The position numbers and the translations under genes were made by a program. DNA of 64,000 nucleotides from the NCBI GenBank assembly GCA_039704465.1, contig JASFAU010000007.1, positions 496,001 through 560,000 on the forward strand, given 5' to 3'. Shown here in pieces: positions 41,761 through 54,264 of the stretch; position 1 is the first letter of the stretch; each line of letters starts with the position of its first letter. Below the pieces are notes generated by a model. That model searched no databases and was not told where the DNA came from. It saw nothing but the letters and a program-made list of their open reading frames with translations. Origin of the DNA: Plasmodiophora brassicae (Eukaryota; Endomyxa; Phytomyxea; Plasmodiophorida; Plasmodiophoridae).

Positions 41761-42909
41761 ATGTCGCAGACGGCGACGACGGCCCCGGCAAGGTTGCCAG
41801 CGCTGGACCCGCGACACTCGGCGTCGCTGCAGGGGTTCAACACGTTCGAGGCGTCGCCGGCGTTCCGGTCGATCCTGCACGATTCCCCGGATCGGCATCG
41901 GCCGCATTACAGGCCGGCCAGGGCGAACTGTCCGCCGCCGCCGATCTCGCTATCGAGATCCGTCTCGCCGCAGCGACGATCGCCGTTGGTGAAACCAAAA
42001 GGGCGGCCATGGGAAGGTCAGCGACGCGCGAGCAACGGCCCGGTACCCGAGCCTGTTCGTGTCGACTTCCCAGCCAACATGAACGTGGTCGCTAAAGCGT
42101 CGCGGATGGATAAGATCGACCCCAAGCTGATGTCGGATTACAAGGCGCGAGCGAAAGCGTGTAGGCGAGCGGGTCGGGGATCCGCTGAAGCCAACTCCTT
42201 GTTCAACATCGGGTTGCTGCACGAGGCAACGGGCGCGCTGACGCAAGCGATATCAGCGTTCAAACGGCACCTGGAGATCAGCGCAGAACGAAAGGACGCG
42301 CCGGGCCAGGCGGTGTCCTGTAACAGCATCGCGGCTATGTACCAGAAGACAGGCGATCTGGGAACGGCGCTGAAGTACCATCACATGCATTTGGAGTCGG
42401 CAGACCTGCAAGGCAAGTTCGTCGCGCATACGAACCTCGGATGCGTGTACGCGTGCCTTGGCGAGCACCAGGTCGCTCTCGAGCACCATCAGCACGCCCT
42501 GCGGTACGCCATCCGGATGGAGTCGCAGACCTCGCAAGCGATCGCGGTTAACAACTTGGGTATCGTCGGTGGGCTCAGTGGCGACTTGTCTACGGCCAAG
42601 GCGTGCATGGAACGGTTCCTGGAGCTGTCGAGGGCGACACACAACACGACAGCGGCCGGGATCGCGTACGCGCACCTGGCCGATATTGCCACGATGCAGG
42701 AAGACCTGCCACAGGCTCGCCTGCTGTATCATCAGGCCAGGCAGGTCGCCAAGGCGACCGGCAACCTGAAGGCCTTCACGCACGCGTCGGTTCAGCTAGG
42801 AATCGTCAACGGGCAGATGAAGTTCGAGGACCATATGGAGGCGATCCGAGATCGCGTCCTGAAGGGCATGCCGGCTGCCAGCTCCAGCCAGGAGCAGCAT
42901 GATGGGTAG
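41761..42909 (+). CDS. Tetratricopeptide-repeat protein (TTC29-like)
   Basis: A single-exon, 382-residue protein from the ATG at 41761. The first 120 residues are Pro/Arg/Ser-rich and disordered. From about residue 145 to 350 there are five or six TPR units (SLFNIGLLHEATGALTQAI; AAMYQKTGDLGTALKYHHMH; LGCVYACLGEHQVALEHHQH; NNLGIVGGLSGDLSTAKACM). The order and spacing recall TTC29, an axonemal protein, but TPR proteins are hard to separate without a search. If correct it implies a flagellated stage. It converges with the phosphatase gene with only 22 bases between stops. Confidence 0.75.
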   Translation: MSQTATTAPARLPALDPRHSASLQGFNTFEASPAFRSILHDSPDRHRPHYRPARANCPPPPISLSRSVSPQRRSPLVKPKGRPWEGQRRASNGPVPEPVRVDFPANMNVVAKASRMDKIDPKLMSDYKARAKACRRAGRGSAEANSLFNIGLLHEATGALTQAISAFKRHLEISAERKDAPGQAVSCNSIAAMYQKTGDLGTALKYHHMHLESADLQGKFVAHTNLGCVYACLGEHQVALEHHQHALRYAIRMESQTSQAIAVNNLGIVGGLSGDLSTAKACMERFLELSRATHNTTAAGIAYAHLADIATMQEDLPQARLLYHQARQVAKATGNLKAFTHASVQLGIVNGQMKFEDHMEAIRDRVLKGMPAASSSQEQHDG

Positions 42910-42931
42910 AGTAAACACGTGGAGACAATTG

Positions 42932-44500
42932 TTAGTTTATCGGAACCCGAACGGGTGACGGTGTGGTTAGCGCGGCGACTCGAAGACCGAAATGCCCATG
43001 CTCTATGCAGAAGCCAAGGAACTCGTACATGAAACGGTATTGCGTCTGTTCGAATTAATGAGTGCCAGTATCCGGACAGTGCTCCAGACGTCGGACCTTC
43101 GTTTGGACCATTCCAGGACGCTGTGTCCGCATGCTGTACACCATATCGACGATGCAGACTGTATCCATTGGGGTGCCAGAGCGAATAATGTGACCCAGAT
43201 GGTCCACTGCAATGTCAATCCCGATGAACGTCCCCGTCCGACCGACACCGGCGCTGATGGTAACGCAAGTCAGATGAGGATAACGCTCCCAGCGCCATAC
43301 GTACCTGCAGTGTACGATGACGGGCCCGGATGACCTATCGCGAACCGTACGGTAGGCGTCCAGCATGGCCAAATACGAGTCAAACGATACAGGGACATTG
43401 TGGTCCGGCCATGCAATATACTGGGGGTGGGGGTCGACGGTTAGACAAGTAGGGCGACAATAAGACGGAATTCGACAGGGCGCACCTGGATCTGATGAAC
43501 CACTCTGACATCGTTTGGGTTCTACAATTCCCCAGCATCGTTAGCGCTGGTGGGAGATGTCGTTCATATGCGCAATTCATACCGCAGTCGCGAACACTTC
43601 GAACATGCGGGTAACGATGTCGCCGGTGTGCGCCTCTGCGGTCATCCGGACCGAAATCCCATTCGAGAATTCCTTGCACTTATCGACCTTTTTCGGCCAG
43701 TAAATGTCTGACTTCACCTGTGGACGGCTATCAGTGTCGGAACGCATAGCAGTACTGCAACGCGGGACCTTCACCGTCTCCTTCTCTTTCAAAGGCGTCA
43801 GCATGACCACTAGGGTCGACTTATGCTCCCAGACCATCCTCCAGAAATCCTGGACGCTGTTGGGAACAGGCGCTTGCGTTGATATATATGTCGTGGTAGA
43901 TCCAACAACGTCGGCTTTGACAAAGTTGGCATTGATGTAGTCCGAGTCGGCATCTTGCTTGAGCTGGTCCAGGACGACACGCGTGTGCGCATCTGTGAAG
44001 AACAACAACGCGGATCGTCAGGCACTATTGACACGGTACCCAAGCAGAAACGGCTTACATGGCAGAATGTTCATGTACCGGTTCTTCTTCGTCAGCTTCG
44101 AAGACCTCGGGTACACAAGCTGCTTCAAATTTGCAGTGACGCATCGTCGTTGAAGTTCCTACGCGCCGAGCATTAAGACACGGAGCAACAGGCACAGCCG
44201 CCGCACGCTGACATCCATTTCCTCGTCGTATCCGTCGCAACAGATTTCGTTGACCGGTTCGAGTACTTCAGCAATATACCTTCTGAAATCATGCACCGGG
44301 ACGTGAAAACGTTTGTCGCTGGGCGATACGCCCCCCATCGGCAGGTCTAGGTCCGTGTCGGCCATGGACACGCTGAGGCTGAGCCCTCGAGGCACGCCGG
44401 CCGACGACGAAGACCCGAACTGGCGCAGTGCGACATGGGGAACGACCAGGCCGCCGACCTCCTCGGTTTCACTCTGCAATGATGACAGCGAGTCGGACAT
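42932..44500 (-). CDS. Classical protein tyrosine phosphatase
   Basis: A multi-exon gene from the ATG at 44500 to a TAA at 42932. It dephosphorylates phosphotyrosine. A roughly 110-residue N-terminal region without a known domain precedes the PTP fold. Landmarks in order are SDYINANFV, ISTQAPVPNSVQDFWRMVWE, a WPDHNVPVSF loop carrying the general acid Asp, and the signature VHCSAGVGRTGTF with the catalytic Cys, split by an intron (GTACGT...ATCAG) immediately after HCS. It ends with a Q-loop-like TQYRFMYEFL. All catalytic elements are present. No membrane span or SH2 is visible, so it is a non-receptor type. Confidence 0.88.
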
Positions 44501-44835
44501 TGTGGGAACGGATGGGTTGACCGGGCTCGCCCAGCGATAAATAAGATGCCCAGAGCCTGCGGGACAGCCGTACGCGTGGCCCTGCAGCAGGTTGCAACGT
44601 CTCGACCCTCAACCAGGGCACGTAGGCTGCGCCGCCACGGAGCCGTACGCGCACTTCAGGCCTGCTTCGTCGCCTGGCGACAAGCTCGTTGCAGGTGATG
44701 ACCGCTGATATTCTATGCGACAGATACTTCAACAGCAGCTGATTGACCCGTCGGTTGAGTCATCCACCTGATCGAGATTCATGCTTGAACCGATTCCGAA
44801 CGACTTTATTTCCACATAGTGGACGATCACGGATA
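44501..44835. other. Intergenic gap
   Basis: About 335 bases between the start of the phosphatase and the end of the PQ-loop gene, both on the minus strand. Open frames on both strands lack recognisable features; it probably holds the phosphatase promoter. Confidence 0.4.
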
Positions 44836-45699
44836 TCATTGCTTCTCGATGTCCCTCGTAGGAAGTCGGCCATACCTGAAGTAAATGGTAATGATGATGA
44901 AGTCGAAGACGAGGGTGCCAGTGCTGCCGATGACGAAAGGGAGGGTATTCGCGCACCACTTTTGAACGTTGAAGTCGTTGCTCAACGCAGCCTTGGCGAT
45001 GAATTGTGCACCCCCGAACGTGTTGGCGGCGACGCAGAGGATGAACATGCGCACGTCTAACCCTTCAACGCTTCGAGACGAGACCATGTGACGGATCTGG
45101 GGAATACGCGAGAAGAAGTACAGCATACCGGCGATCCACGAGATGACACTGCCCAAGATAAACCGGATCTCGTTATCGCTCTCGTAGTCACAGTAATTTG
45201 TGTTTTCGCTTAGCAGCGTTCGGCCAGTAACGGATGGCGACATTGACGTAGACGTCGCCGCAATCGTTCCACCAACCATGAGTGCCACGGCACACAGCGT
45301 TGCAACGGATTTCGACCTGGACGAACGCCGGCCGCCTGAGGAATTGTTACGATAAATGTAACTTTGAGAGAGCATGAAGACGTCGTTGAGGCAGAAGTAC
45401 GCGCCACAGAGGATCATCGTCATTGGCTGCTGACTGATGACAGCGCCGGCCAACGTGAAGACATCGCCAGCCAGCCAAACGACAACGAACACTGGGGACA
45501 GCGCTTCCGTTTGCTTGTTCTTGTAATTCGTGATGATCTGTGGCATCAGAGCGAACATCCAGAGGACAGTGCTGATCAGACCGCAGACGAGCGGAATATA
45601 GTCGACCGGATAATACAGGCACTCGCTGAACACCGTCCCGACGAACTGATTATAGTACCAGCCGCCCCTTTGTGCATCCTTGCATACACATTGCATCAT
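44836..45699 (-). CDS. PQ-loop transporter (SLC66A1/YPQ1-like)
   Basis: A single-exon 287-residue protein. It has seven hydrophobic segments and two PQ-loop repeats. The first is ALMPQIITNYKNKQTEALSP, the second FSRIPQIRHMVSSRSVEGL. Spacing between repeats, with a central lumenal/disordered loop (about residues 125-165), matches lysosomal/vacuolar cationic amino-acid exporters of the PQLC2/YPQ family. The second repeat is followed by FILCVAANTFGGAQ, like other members. A role in vacuolar amino-acid export is inferred from the family. Confidence 0.87.
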   Translation of the reverse strand: MMQCVCKDAQRGGWYYNQFVGTVFSECLYYPVDYIPLVCGLISTVLWMFALMPQIITNYKNKQTEALSPVFVVVWLAGDVFTLAGAVISQQPMTMILCGAYFCLNDVFMLSQSYIYRNNSSGGRRSSRSKSVATLCAVALMVGGTIAATSTSMSPSVTGRTLLSENTNYCDYESDNEIRFILGSVISWIAGMLYFFSRIPQIRHMVSSRSVEGLDVRMFILCVAANTFGGAQFIAKAALSNDFNVQKWCANTLPFVIGSTGTLVFDFIIITIYFRYGRLPTRDIEKQ

Positions 45700-46470
45700 A
45701 GTGTTCAGATGTCAGCAATCCTCGTGCTGTTCAGGTTGCCCCGATCGTTTGTGAGACCGCGGCGGACACCGTGACCGCCCTCCTTCAGGTCTACTGCGCA
45801 GAAACGCTGTCGTCAGCTGCCGTGGCCTGCCAGTCGCCAGTGCCAAAAATAGAATGGAGAGTGTGCCGTGTGCATAGTGCGCACACACGGCCTTCGCCTC
45901 GGGTCGGTCGGGCGACTGGACACCGCCAGTCGACCCGACGTAGCACACACGCTGCTGGGTCGGGCGTCGTCCAGGTGTTTATTTCACGAATAAACAATTC
46001 AGGATCGCCTAAGTCCTAACGATCGCCCGACGCGCGGATCACGCGATGGCAAGTGGAAACTTGCCACAATCGCCATGATGCAGATCGCATATCTGCCCGA
46101 TCCGCACAGCAAGCATCCCGGCCCGGTAAACCCCAGGACGACGTGAAAGAAGCGAGTACGAAAAGCATCAGCCGGTTTCATCCTTGGATCCATCGGCATC
46201 ATCCTGGCAGATAGTCGTATTGCTCAGAAGCCCCATCAACACGAACACCTTCACATGCGAGGTTCATGTCCGGCACGGTGGGGATGTCTCCTCGTAGCTC
46301 TCTAGCCACCAAATTCACGACCTCGAGTGCGCGCCTGTGCCAGACAACTCTGAATGCGGATCTTACGCTTCGTGTCGACGACCGCTCACGATTACGGCGC
46401 AAGCTATAAGTTCCGGGGCGTCACCTAGCGCGATCGACTACGATTCGACAGTACAAGATTGAGTGTTACC
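45700..46470. other. Gap with small unassigned minus-strand frames
   Basis: About 770 bases between the PQ-loop gene and RRN3. A minus-strand frame at 46199-46402 (reads SAFRVVWHRRALEVVNLVAR) and one at 45999-46202 with a hydrophobic stretch (ICIMAIVASFHL) could be exons of a small gene, but I cannot join them to a start, stop and consistent phase. No RNA gene or repeat was seen. Confidence 0.25.
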
Positions 46471-48186
46471 CTACAGCGATATAATGTTGTCTATAATTTC
46501 ATCCTCGTCGTCGGAGAAAGCGGTGTCACCTAAAGAATGCCATGACTCGTGGTGGATGTCACTGAAGAAGGCGCGCGAGAGCGGCAATCGGAGGACGGTG
46601 AAAGGCGTCGTCGACACTGCAGGATGAGCAACGGACGCCAGCATGTTGTTGCGACGGATAACAGGATAGCAATCGCCAAGTCCCATCGATATCAGGATGG
46701 TTGCGAATTCGGCCACCGTATCAGGGCAGCAGAATCGCAGAGGATTCAGGGACGACTCCACAATGGAGCTGAACCTGAAGAACTCGGCCAGGTCGGGTGC
46801 CTCTTCGAGAAGTTCTTGAAGTTCCGGTTTGAAGCAGCAGAACAGTTTCAGCATCGTCTCGCATAACGAATAGAAGACGGCGTGCAACCCTTTGCCATTT
46901 CCGTCACCAATCGTGTCGTCGTTCACGATCCGCATTTCATCAAGGTCGTCTTCATGGACTTCAATGTACGAGTGGATGTACTTCAGGATTACCTCGAAGC
47001 AGTGCATACGGGAAGCATGGCGAACGTAGTTGGCCGTCATCAGGAAGCCTCTCAGGTACCGCGAGCAGCTGACGCGAACTTGCTGAGGCTGCGTCAGGTC
47101 CAGGGCGCGTTCAAGCAGGAAACTCAGAAACGTTTCGGCGAAACTGTTGCGGAACGAGCACATGTAGAACATGAGAAACGGGACGTGACGGCAGTTGCAC
47201 GATGTCAGCACGGTGGATTCAAAGACGTGCATGAGAGAGGCGAACAGCGACCCGCACAGATCCGGCCGAGAATTTTGAACGGACTGTAAGTGTTCGAGCA
47301 ACAAAGCCAGGATCCGGTCGAGCCGGTCCAGAGCAGGGCCGGCGGGTTTGTCGTCAACCGCGCTGTGATCCTCATTCGATTCGCAATCGAGCAGGACAAC
47401 CTTCTGAACGATCAGCTGAACGATGCGGTCGCGAAGTTCCGGAGCATCTTGCGACAGGCGCAGGATATTGCCGATGAACGCCAAATGCTCGTCTGCAGAC
47501 ATGCGAGGATGAGGGAAGGACTGGACGATGAGTGGGAACAGGGATGTGAGTGCGGATGGTATCAACTGCAATATGCGACAGATCAGGGACGACACGCCCT
47601 CGCACACGGCAAGCACTGATTCAGGTGTTCTTCCGGGCAAGGCGTACGGCGACGTAACGCTTACATCGCAAGACGTCGTGTGGCAACGCAGCTTTTCAAC
47701 AAGGGCACCGAAGCACATCGGCAAGAACTTGCCGTTGCACGAAACCAAGTCGACAATGAATTGGGCGTACGATTCGGTAGATTCGGGAGATACATCCCAG
47801 GCGTCAAAGGCAAATACCGTCTGGACAAGCTGGGCGTGAGCCGGACCAGGAACAATCAGCGATACACAGTTGTTGAGTGTCGAATACCAACGAACTATGG
47901 CACCTGAATCTAACTTTCCAGACAGCGATTCGCAGATCTTGTTGAACGCCAATCCATTCCCCTTTTGGAATACAATTCAGTTAGCTGCTAGCCGCAACAC
48001 TGAAGATACAATTACCTGTAGCTTGTTGGTCAGCGCCGTACGAATAAATACTAGCAGGACATCACGAGGGTCGGACGTATCGGTCGGGCTGGTGATCCCG
48101 ATCGGCGGGACCGGCAGCGAAGGGCGCGCCGTACAGATCTTCATGCGGGGTTGCGGAATGCCGTCGCGGACTCCGCGCGCAATCAT
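46471..48186 (-). CDS. RRN3: RNA polymerase I initiation factor RRN3 (TIF-IA)
   Basis: Two exons, 48186-48016 and 47961-46471, sum to 1662 nt (553 residues). RRN3 bridges RNA polymerase I to the promoter-bound core factor and is the main growth-regulated switch of rRNA transcription. Exon 1 ends DPRDVLLVFIRTALTNKLQ, the family N-terminal helix. Exon 2 carries the HEAT-like body with VRVSCSRYLRGFLMTANYVR, YIHSYIEV, FYSLCETMLKLFCCFKPEL and LRFCCPDTVAEFA. The C-terminus has the acidic tail SDDEDEIIDNIISL. The start is the ATG at 48186; the long exon alone has no ATG at its 5' end. Confidence 0.9.
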
Positions 48187-49157
48187 GGGCCCGCACTCCG
48201 ACGGCTGAGACTGTTACAAGCTGTCAACTGTGCCTGACGAGCATGACATTGCTGCGCTACGCAGAATTCCCGCTTCGACGGCTGTCCACGTCCTGCACAT
48301 GAACAGGCCGCCGTATTTACCAGGATCTGTGCCGCCTGAGTACGACAAGACTACGCGCTTGCGTAGAGACGTATCTTGTGCTTTCCCTACATGCCTCCGC
48401 GTGCTTGCCCCTCAATCTGAACGATTGTCATCGGACGCGCATGCGATTAAGGCAGGCACGTATTTGCCTCAACGCATTGCAGTCGGCGCAGGACGCCTGC
48501 GGCATCAAGAGGAGTGCGGCCGAAAGACCTGCATGGGCATCGAAGGAGTGATTCTGATGTATATCCCCCCAATGCTATGCTCTTCTTTCCGTCCAGGATG
48601 TTGTGAACGTCGATATTTACCTTCATTCGTATGGGATCCCGCCGTTTCACCACGTGTTCGCAACCTAACGGTCTCCGGCTCACACGCATCCAAAAGCACC
48701 CTTTGGCACGTGCCGTCGTTCGCATCGATAATCCGGCGTTCAAAATGGAGCTGCTCACGTTCTGGAAATGACCCTGTTTCCTCTTCCTGCTGATTGCAAT
48801 GATTCATCCTCACAGCCAACGCTGTCGAAAAGGGGGCCTACAGACCTGAAAGAGAGATAAATTCCCAACGGTGCGCTGAACGAGGAAGCGGAATTCGGCA
48901 GGCAGCGACAGTCCAGGCAGGCACCCAGAAGTGCACAAAGGGCGCCCATTCTGAGGTTTCCTGTTAAAGTTCTGGTTATAATGTGGCCCCGGAACCGATG
49001 CATTCGTCGTCTCATCCGGGTGCGAGACAACTGGAGTCATACATCCGCCCGCGGTGCGGGAATGTCGATTTTGCGCGGGAGGGGGTGCCATCGTCCGTTG
49101 AGGACTGCGGTCTGCGAGCAGTTTTTGGAAGTCGGCGCCGAAGGTTGTCAAACCGGA
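48187..49157. other. Gap with a possible small minus-strand gene
   Basis: About 970 bases between the divergent RRN3 and CAP-G starts. On the minus strand, 48819-48615 (reads FERRIIDANDGTCQRVLLDA) and 48540-48440 (reads LLLMPQASCADCNALRQI) can be joined by a GTAAAT...ATCAG intron in phase. This would make a short protein ending at a TGA near 48440. I recognise no family. The rest appears non-coding. Confidence 0.3.
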
Positions 49158-52100
49158 ATGGACGCAGTTGACCAACAGGAGTTGGCAACGGCGTTGACCG
49201 AGGTCAGCAAGTCGTTTGCTGCGCATGGACGATGGGCCAAACACCTGCTGGACGCGTTTGAAAGGTCATAGCCGTGTGCGGCAGCGCATGGCTGCAGCTG
49301 GATGACCGTCCGCTCGTTGTAGATCGCCGAAGTTGTTCATGACAGAGTTTCTCCCGCAGATTTATCGACTGCTACTGATCTTCAAACGATGTGCTTCCGT
49401 AGAGCGCGTCGTGCAGTTCGTTTGCCGGCTTGCTGTTGAGCCGACTACCAACCCGCGATTGAACGGGAAAATGGCGTTTGTTATCGTTCAGAAGTTGCTC
49501 GGATTTCACAGCGCCAAGGACAAGGCCGTTCGATTTCGCGTATATCTTCACATGTTGTGCGAATGCATCTCGGTACCAACGGATGTCACGATAGGTTTGC
49601 CAGATCATTGGCGTAATCTTGAGCAAGATGACAGACGGCACTGAGCTCAGCGATGAGCTCTTAGATGAAATACAGTCGACGATGCTCCTTCGCATAAAGG
49701 ACAAGGTACGTATATACGTTTCATCTTGTGGACACGAGCGCTCAACGAAAGTGCAGGTCGCCGCCGTTCGCGCTATGTCGTGTTTGTGTCTGGCACGCTT
49801 ACAGGATCCTACCAATCTCGATGACGACGTTGTCTCTGCCATCATCTTCGCCGCTGAGCACGATTCCAGCAACATTGTTCGAAAATCTGCTCTGGCAAAC
49901 CTCGGTCAGATTCCCACACTGTTTTATTTGAACATGCTCACAGCCGCCACCTTCTGTAGGTGTTTCGAAAGCGACTCTGCCATACATTCTGGCCCGCATT
50001 AAAGACACATGCGCCGATGTTCGCTTGGCTGCGTTAAAAGGTATCATCCGATTAGTGATATCTATTACCTGCGTTACCTGAAGGGGCCAAATAGTGTGCT
50101 CAGAGAAGCTCGCAATGAAAGCGCTCAGCATTTCGCAACGTACAACATTGCTATATGCGGCAATCACTGATCGGGACAATGAAGTGAAGAAGGCTTGCGA
50201 AGAGTTACTCATCCCGACGTGGCTGGCTCAATGCGATAACAGCATTTTCGTGTTCCTTTCGTGCCTTGACGTGCAAGAGTTCGAGAAAGAGTCAGAGCGC
50301 ATCGCCGCATTCTGCGTCAGCCACCAGATTTCCAAGGACGTAAGTAGATGCTCCACATAGTTGATGCACATCGACCTAAACGAGGTTTAGATGTGCTCTG
50401 ACTGGAAGCTTGAGACTGATGCCGACTTGAGTCCTGAGAAGGCGCTCGTCTGGCGCGTGTATGCCGAGCAGTTGCGCAAGCAAAAGAAGTTCGACATCAT
50501 CGAATCTGGTACAAATACCAGTTCAGCCAAGCTGACACGCGTAACATTAAGCTTCTCGCTTCAGCCTTCCCTGTTCCCGTCGAATTCGCTGATACCTTAC
50601 GGGCCCATCACACGAATACCTTCGTTACATCTCAGTTGTTGAAAGTTTTCACAGTGTGGGTGCATCGATTGTCTGAAGAGTATTCATATGCTGACCCTGG
50701 TGTGCAGGATCGAAATTGATGAAGTGGGGCGAAGCGTTCTCACAAACCTTTTTCTGGAGTGGCTGAGATCAAGTGAAACCGACGTCCTTCTCATCCCCAG
50801 CATAATGAAGGCACTGTACCGCATCCTGGTCCATCGTCAGTCTGTCGTTACAGGTGAATCTGAGTTCACAACCAACACACTGTATGCCAGTGAGCCTTTC
50901 AATATTCATCGGATCAGTGACACCCGTTACAGCCTCGTCTTGGCCGACTTACGCGACCCACTTGAGGAAATCGGCCCTAATGATGATCAACGAAAACAGC
51001 AGGAGGCAGAAATGGAGCAACGATACGAAGACTTAAAGCAACAGTTAGAGGAGGCACAGGCACTGAAGACTGGTCAGTCACCTATTGATGAGGTCGCTGC
51101 GTTCTGATTCATCCCTAGAATACATTCGCCTTGAGGACTTTGGAGGGGCAAGCGAACAGAAAAAGCTCATCTCCGAAATCGAGAAAGAGATGCAGGACAT
51201 TGACGATGTCCTAACTGCGAAGGAGACCGTCGAGCATGCGAAGTGGCAGCGTCTCATTGCTGTCACATCCAGTCTTCTTCAGCATGTTCGTCGAACGCCG
51301 TTTTCGAGTATGACACAATTGTTCCGGGCTTCGACATAGCTGATGCTGTCGCATAGGTCTTCATGATCTTTGTGAGAGTACAATCCACCCTGCGATTATT
51401 CACGAATCCGAATTGATACGGTACTTACCGTTCCACGTACAATGCCACAAGCTGATTCTTGTTTTCCAGGGAACCAGCGTTACGCTGCTTATGCCTGTAC
51501 TCGTTACTTGATGCTGAGACTGCGCGATCGAATCTTACTATTTTCACGAAAGCAATTTACAACGATGTTCCATCTGTGCAGCTAACCTCTATCAAATCTT
51601 GCTTCGATCTACTGATGGTCCATGATCTTTGCCAAGATGCCGATGTTCGGGAGAGGTAGCCTGGATGATTCCCTTTGCGCACCAGTGCCAACTGATTCTC
51701 TGACTGTATCGTAACCAGTGTCATTGGTGTACTTGTCGAGTTTTTGTCGTCAGAAGATTCTGAGCTCCGCACCACAGCTGTCAAAGGTCAAACCCTCTGT
51801 CCTACACCTGTTACAAGAATCCATAATGACCTTCAGGGTTTGCAAAACTGCTCTTCAACGACCGTATCAGCAATGTCAACATTCTATGCACGTTGATCAT
51901 CCTGCTGTTCAATCCTACGGTAAGCATGCATGATGCAATCTGTGGCTCTCAACTGAACAGTTTTCATAGACTGAAGACGACGTCGAATTGCGTCAGACTC
52001 TATCGTTGTTCTTCCCGCTCTACTGCGAGGAAAGCCACACACACCGAAGTTCTCTCGGTGAAGCAATCCTTCCCGCGTGCAGGATTTTCATCAATGCTCC

Positions 52101-54264
52101 GCATCAGTCGCCCCTTCGGAAAGTTGCTTCTTCGCAGGTCAGACATTGCATCCCATCGTTTTCGAGTTTTCAGTAATTGGTGGTCTGTCCAGGTGGCACC
52201 GTTTGTTCTCTTCCTGGTCGGAAATGACCCCAATGACATCGGGTCGTTGGCGTTTGATCTGGTAGCGGAACTGCTATCAAATACGTCGAATCCGGCACAC
52301 GTCCGTTTCCTGTCTCACATGCTGTCTCTGGTTCCACTCGACGCTGTAACCGGCACTCAGATCAAGGTAATGGGTCGCAATCGATCCAGTATGATTCGAT
52401 GCCTCAGCCGCGTCGTACAGGAATTGACTCTGTTAGCAAAACGCGCTACAGATGAAATAGAGGACAAGATATCCTTAAGGCAACTGACGAAATGCCTTTC
52501 TGCTTTAAGCCTGAAAGACTCATCGCCAGACATGCCGTTGTCTCAAGCGGAAATCGCCAGTCTTGACCTCAGGATTGCAGCTAATCGTCTGCCCGTTCCT
52601 GAACCAGACGCGGTACGTGGTGTTTCCAGGCCTCTGGGCAATGTCGACTGACGTTCGTTTACAGTCAATGGAAAGTGTGCCGCGTCCTCCAACTCTGTCT
52701 GATATCGTAATTCCTTCGGCATCAAGTGGCGACGAGTCTCATCTCTCAGATGATGCTCCAGTCAAGGTACTCTCTTGGTGCACATATGATGTGGCACGCG
52801 TGCTGATGCTGTACCTAGTCCGTCCACCGTCGGCGGCTTCAGGCGCCTGCGAAGCGCTTCGCTGACTTGGCGTCCCCACCCCCAGCTCGCGCAGGCCCAC
52901 CAGCACGTCAACCGAAAGAGAAGATTACAAGGCGTTCTCGTAAGGCAGCCGCATCGAAAACTCCTGAGTCCATTGCTCGCTCATCGATATCACGGCGACG
53001 GCCTCGTCCGTCGCAAACCGACTCAAGCCCATCTGCTCCACCAGCGTTGTCGGACGATGGGAACGTTCAGGATGCCCCCATCCTGTACTCGTCACCGGCA
53101 CGTGTTTCGGTCCCTGAGCCTTCTCTTGAAGATGCGCAGGCAGACGAGAGCAATGGTAATCAGAAACTAGACGGTCGCGACCATTGTGCTGGTGCACAGA
53201 AAGAGGGTGACCGCGACGTTGATTCTGATGATCAGAAACGTGACGACCGGGACGATAGTGCTGATAAGCAGAAGCATGACGACCATGGAGGCGTTTCCGC
53301 GTTGCATGCAGAACCTGCATCTGTTGGTGTTGATGCCGGCGAGGCCGGACGGCACGATTCGCCAGCCCCAAGCATGTCATATCCTTCCGAACCAGTATCA
53401 CCAGCTGTTGCCAGCTTGCCTGACATGGGTCCTCTCGAGTTAGGGCCACGACGTAAGTCCAAGATGACCGGGATTGCTGCGCTGTCATCCCCCAGGGTCA
53501 CCGTGCCTCCAAAGCGCCAGAAGAGTTCGAATTCATCGCGAGAACCATCTTCCCGCAAGCCTTCAAGTAATTCAGGAACGCCGTCGGTGGCGCTGAAACC
53601 TGTCCAACGCTTTCCGCTACGCTCCAGTCGCCGTCCCACGGAAGATGAAGGTCTTAAGGAGAAGGCTTTGCCCCCTCCGAAGCCGAAAGCGCCCAAGGAA
53701 AAGGTTCTGCCACCTCCCAAGCTGAAAACCGCCAAAGATAAAGGTTTGCCGGCGGCGGCAGCCAAGGCGCGAGAAAGTTCACGTGGCGATCCTCAATCTG
53801 CGGCCATTGCCCGTCCTGTCAACGCTTCTACAAGACAGGCATCATCGCGCCCGACGTCATCCCAAACGAAACGTGACGTCGGTGTTCAGCGGCAGGCCAA
53901 GAAGAGGCAAAAGGTAGAAGATACTGGTAAGGGTTCCCAGGGCATGTCTGCGCCCAAGCTCTTGTCTCGGCTGCATTCCTCTGCTGCGAAAGAGCAGGTG
54001 GACCCGAACATCCCTTCTGCCAAGGTACGACCAGAAGACGCGCCTTCATGCTTTGTGGATCTAATATCATCGGTGTAGCGGGCAACGGCCTCTAAGAAAC
54101 CTGCGCTTTCCAAAAAGAAAGCGTTGGAAGAATCGGCAACATCGTACGACGCGATCTTGTCAACGTTGCTCCTATCGGACGATGAAGAAGATGTCCGAGG
54201 ATCGGCAGGGCGTGCCCAAGGCGGCGCGCAAATGATCCAGGATATTGACGATGCCTTAAGGTAA
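49158..54264 (+). CDS. Condensin subunit CAP-G (NCAPG/Ycg1) with long C-terminal tail
   Basis: A gene of many short exons. CAP-G is the HEAT-repeat subunit of condensin that binds kleisin and DNA. It starts MDAVDQQELATALTEVSKSF and continues through AVRFR/VCQIIGVILSKMTDG, MLLRIKDK, a RLQDP block, EHDSSNIVRKSALANLGQIP, LAMKALSISQRTTLLYAAI, LSPEKALVWRVYAEQL, EVGRSVLTNLFLEWLR, ALRCLCLYSLLDAETA, VQLTSIKSCFDLLMVH and RQTLSLFFPLYCEESH, all CAP-G-like. From about 52660 the C-terminus becomes a roughly 450-residue basic, Ser/Pro/Lys-rich disordered tail with repeated PPPK(P/L)K modules. The last exon (about 54077-54264) ends acidic, SDDEEDV. Not every internal junction was resolved. Confidence 0.87.

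Noticed and set aside
45771..46202. A TM2-like or small membrane gene between PQ-loop and RRN3
   Set aside because: One hydrophobic stretch exists but no start, stop and phase combination joined the pieces, and the TM2 Cys pattern is missing.
52867..54078. A separate gene for the basic disordered protein
   Set aside because: No independent start context or family. It continues in phase-compatible exons from CAP-G, and the final exon resembles an acidic CAP-G end; kept as the tail, with the alternative stated.
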